NCBI GenBank assembly: GCA_014894455.1
Contig: JADBLN010000091.1
Coordinates: 1-62,187, forward strand
DNA length: 62,187 nt
Source: Acidobacteriota bacterium
GTDB taxonomy: Bacteria; Acidobacteriota; Aminicenantia; Aminicenantales; Saccharicenantaceae
Direction of reading: 5' to 3'
Every line of letters begins with the position of its first letter. Position 1 is the stretch's first letter. This document shows positions 59,595 to 62,187 of the stretch, piece after piece. Position numbers and translations under genes: made by a program. The notes beneath the pieces are model-generated. The model was not told where the DNA came from. It did no database searches and saw only the letters and a list, made by a program, of their open reading frames with translations.

Positions 59595-60284
59595 ATGACA
59601 AAAACAAGGATGCTCGCGGCCCTCCTGATGGCCGGCCTCGTCTGCGCTGGACCGGCGGGGGGGGCGGACAAGACCGACCTGGCCAAGAAGCAGAATTCCC
59701 TCAACGCCGAATATTCTCTGGCCAAGGACTCGACCTTTTATTTCGTCCTGGACATCCTCGGCCGGAAGCTCGAATTGAGGGTACGGGGGATGGTCCTCCG
59801 GACATGGCCGTTCCAGTCCATGCGCTTTTGGGGCCGGCCGGAATTGTCGGGAAACGTCGAACTCGTCCGGAAGTCGACCCTGAAAGCCCCGGAAAGAATC
59901 GTCATCAAGCCCGGGGGAGAAGCCGAAAAAATCGAAGCGGCCCCGATGGCCGCGGCCAAGCCGACCGGGACGAGCGCCGCCCCGAGCAACGCCGCAGAAT
60001 TCGACCTGGAAGCCCTGGAGCTCAAGGACATGCCCAAAAAGTTCAGCCTCGATTTCGATAACGGTCTCCATATTCTGATCAAGGCGAAAACGAGGGCCTC
60101 AGGAGGATTCCTAGGGTCGATGCGGGAAGGCTGGCGCTGGCATATCGGTTTGCCGTTACGGAATCTTTTCGGCCCGCAAACGGGAAAAGGTCTATCGGAG
60201 CTCGAGTTGACCTTCGATAACGACAAGGACGCCCAGGCCATCTACTGGCATTTCTTCGAAGGAATCAAGGGTATCATCCTTTAA
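59595..60284 (+). CDS. exported protein, possible non-catalytic YkuD relative
   Basis: 229 residues with a signal peptide (MLAALLMAGLVCAGPAGGAD). The segment FYFVLDILGRKLELRVRGMV and the next RTWPF match, position by position, the opening strands of the YkuD protein just upstream (YIVIDTAENRLYVKNGKDVV, RTAVV), but no HxxH or HGC catalytic motif follows. The C-terminal part (KFSLDFDNGLHILIKAKTRA, REGWRWHIGLPLRNLF) is not recognised. It lies five bases after the second YkuD gene and ends the operon. The relationship is my inference from pattern. Confidence 0.6.
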   Translation: MTKTRMLAALLMAGLVCAGPAGGADKTDLAKKQNSLNAEYSLAKDSTFYFVLDILGRKLELRVRGMVLRTWPFQSMRFWGRPELSGNVELVRKSTLKAPERIVIKPGGEAEKIEAAPMAAAKPTGTSAAPSNAAEFDLEALELKDMPKKFSLDFDNGLHILIKAKTRASGGFLGSMREGWRWHIGLPLRNLFGPQTGKGLSELELTFDNDKDAQAIYWHFFEGIKGIIL

Positions 60285-60305
60285 AACCTAAGTCTTCTTC
60301 CTGAC

Positions 60306-60334
60306 TTGACAAACATATACTAAGATTATATAAT
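60306..60334 (+). promoter_or_regulatory. dnaK promoter
   Basis: A consensus TTGACA at 60306-60311, 17-base spacer, TATAAT at 60329-60334. No CIRCE-type inverted repeat is seen next to it. Confidence 0.88.
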
Positions 60335-60370
60335 ACCGTTTCGCTAAATCGATAATTCAGGAGGACTGTT

Positions 60371-62187
<1,817 letters not shown>

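Noticed and set aside
60285-60370. CIRCE or sigma32 control of dnaK
   Set aside because: No TTAGCACTC-N9-GAGTGCTAA repeat and the promoter is a perfect sigma70 type.

Overview
The window is GC-rich chromosomal DNA from a Gram-negative, rod-shaped heterotroph. Outer-membrane assembly (BamD-like lipoprotein, beta-barrel proteins), the MreBCD/PBP2/RodA elongation machinery, and a TCA cycle feeding a complex I cluster are all visible. The mix (AcnB-type aconitase, two DUF507 genes, OPT transporter, HdrD-like membrane Fe-S reductase, S8 protease beside envelope genes) is most compatible with an Acidobacteriota/Aminicenantes-like lineage. That is inference from gene content; there is no rRNA gene to test it. 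Most genes sit in tightly packed operons with ATGA/TGATG overlaps, and many intergenic gaps carry good sigma70-type TTGACA-N17-TATAAT promoters.

Layout. 1-6245: TCA cluster, with icd-mdh-sucC leftward and acnB plus an SDR rightward from a shared divergent promoter region. 6298-10788: M23 envelope peptidase, then def-fmt and an OPT transporter leftward. 10889-18794: rod-shape operon mreB-mreC-mreD-mrdA-rodA ending in a long radical SAM protein. 18795-19051: gap with two tandem hairpins. 19052-23463: acyl-CoA dehydrogenase, lone ExbD, ACT protein, PKD/beta-barrel outer-membrane protein, two DUF507 genes. 23551-37209: a long leftward run (PASTA protein, rpe, bamD-like, barrel protein, S8 protease, recN, C_GCAxxG_C_C protein, miaB, then nusA-infB-DUF503-rbfA-nrnA-truB). 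37398-39303: threonine aldolase and a small radical SAM protein. 39319-41769: an AT-richer island with two divergent GNAT/FemAB-like transferases and an IS91-like transposase remnant. 41766-47179: HdrD-like Fe-S reductase, CstA, dihydrolipoamide dehydrogenase. 47246-56969: nuoABCDEFGHI, a metallo-beta-lactamase-fold protein and malic enzyme. 57049-60284: an envelope operon of a helical lipoprotein, two YkuD L,D-transpeptidase-like proteins and a secreted protein that looks like a non-catalytic relative. 60306-end: dnaK.

How they work together: TCA enzymes, malic enzyme, lipoamide dehydrogenase and complex I form an oxidative core. CstA (peptide/pyruvate uptake), OPT and the acyl-CoA dehydrogenase suggest growth on peptides and fatty or amino acids. 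The best candidate for a poorly described system is the lipoprotein/YkuD operon near the right end, a possible lineage-specific way of tethering outer membrane to peptidoglycan. Dispersed palindromic repeats (38452-38479, 43876-43934, 47175-47236), twin hairpins at 18861-18964 and several apparently leaderless gene starts are the main non-coding signals.
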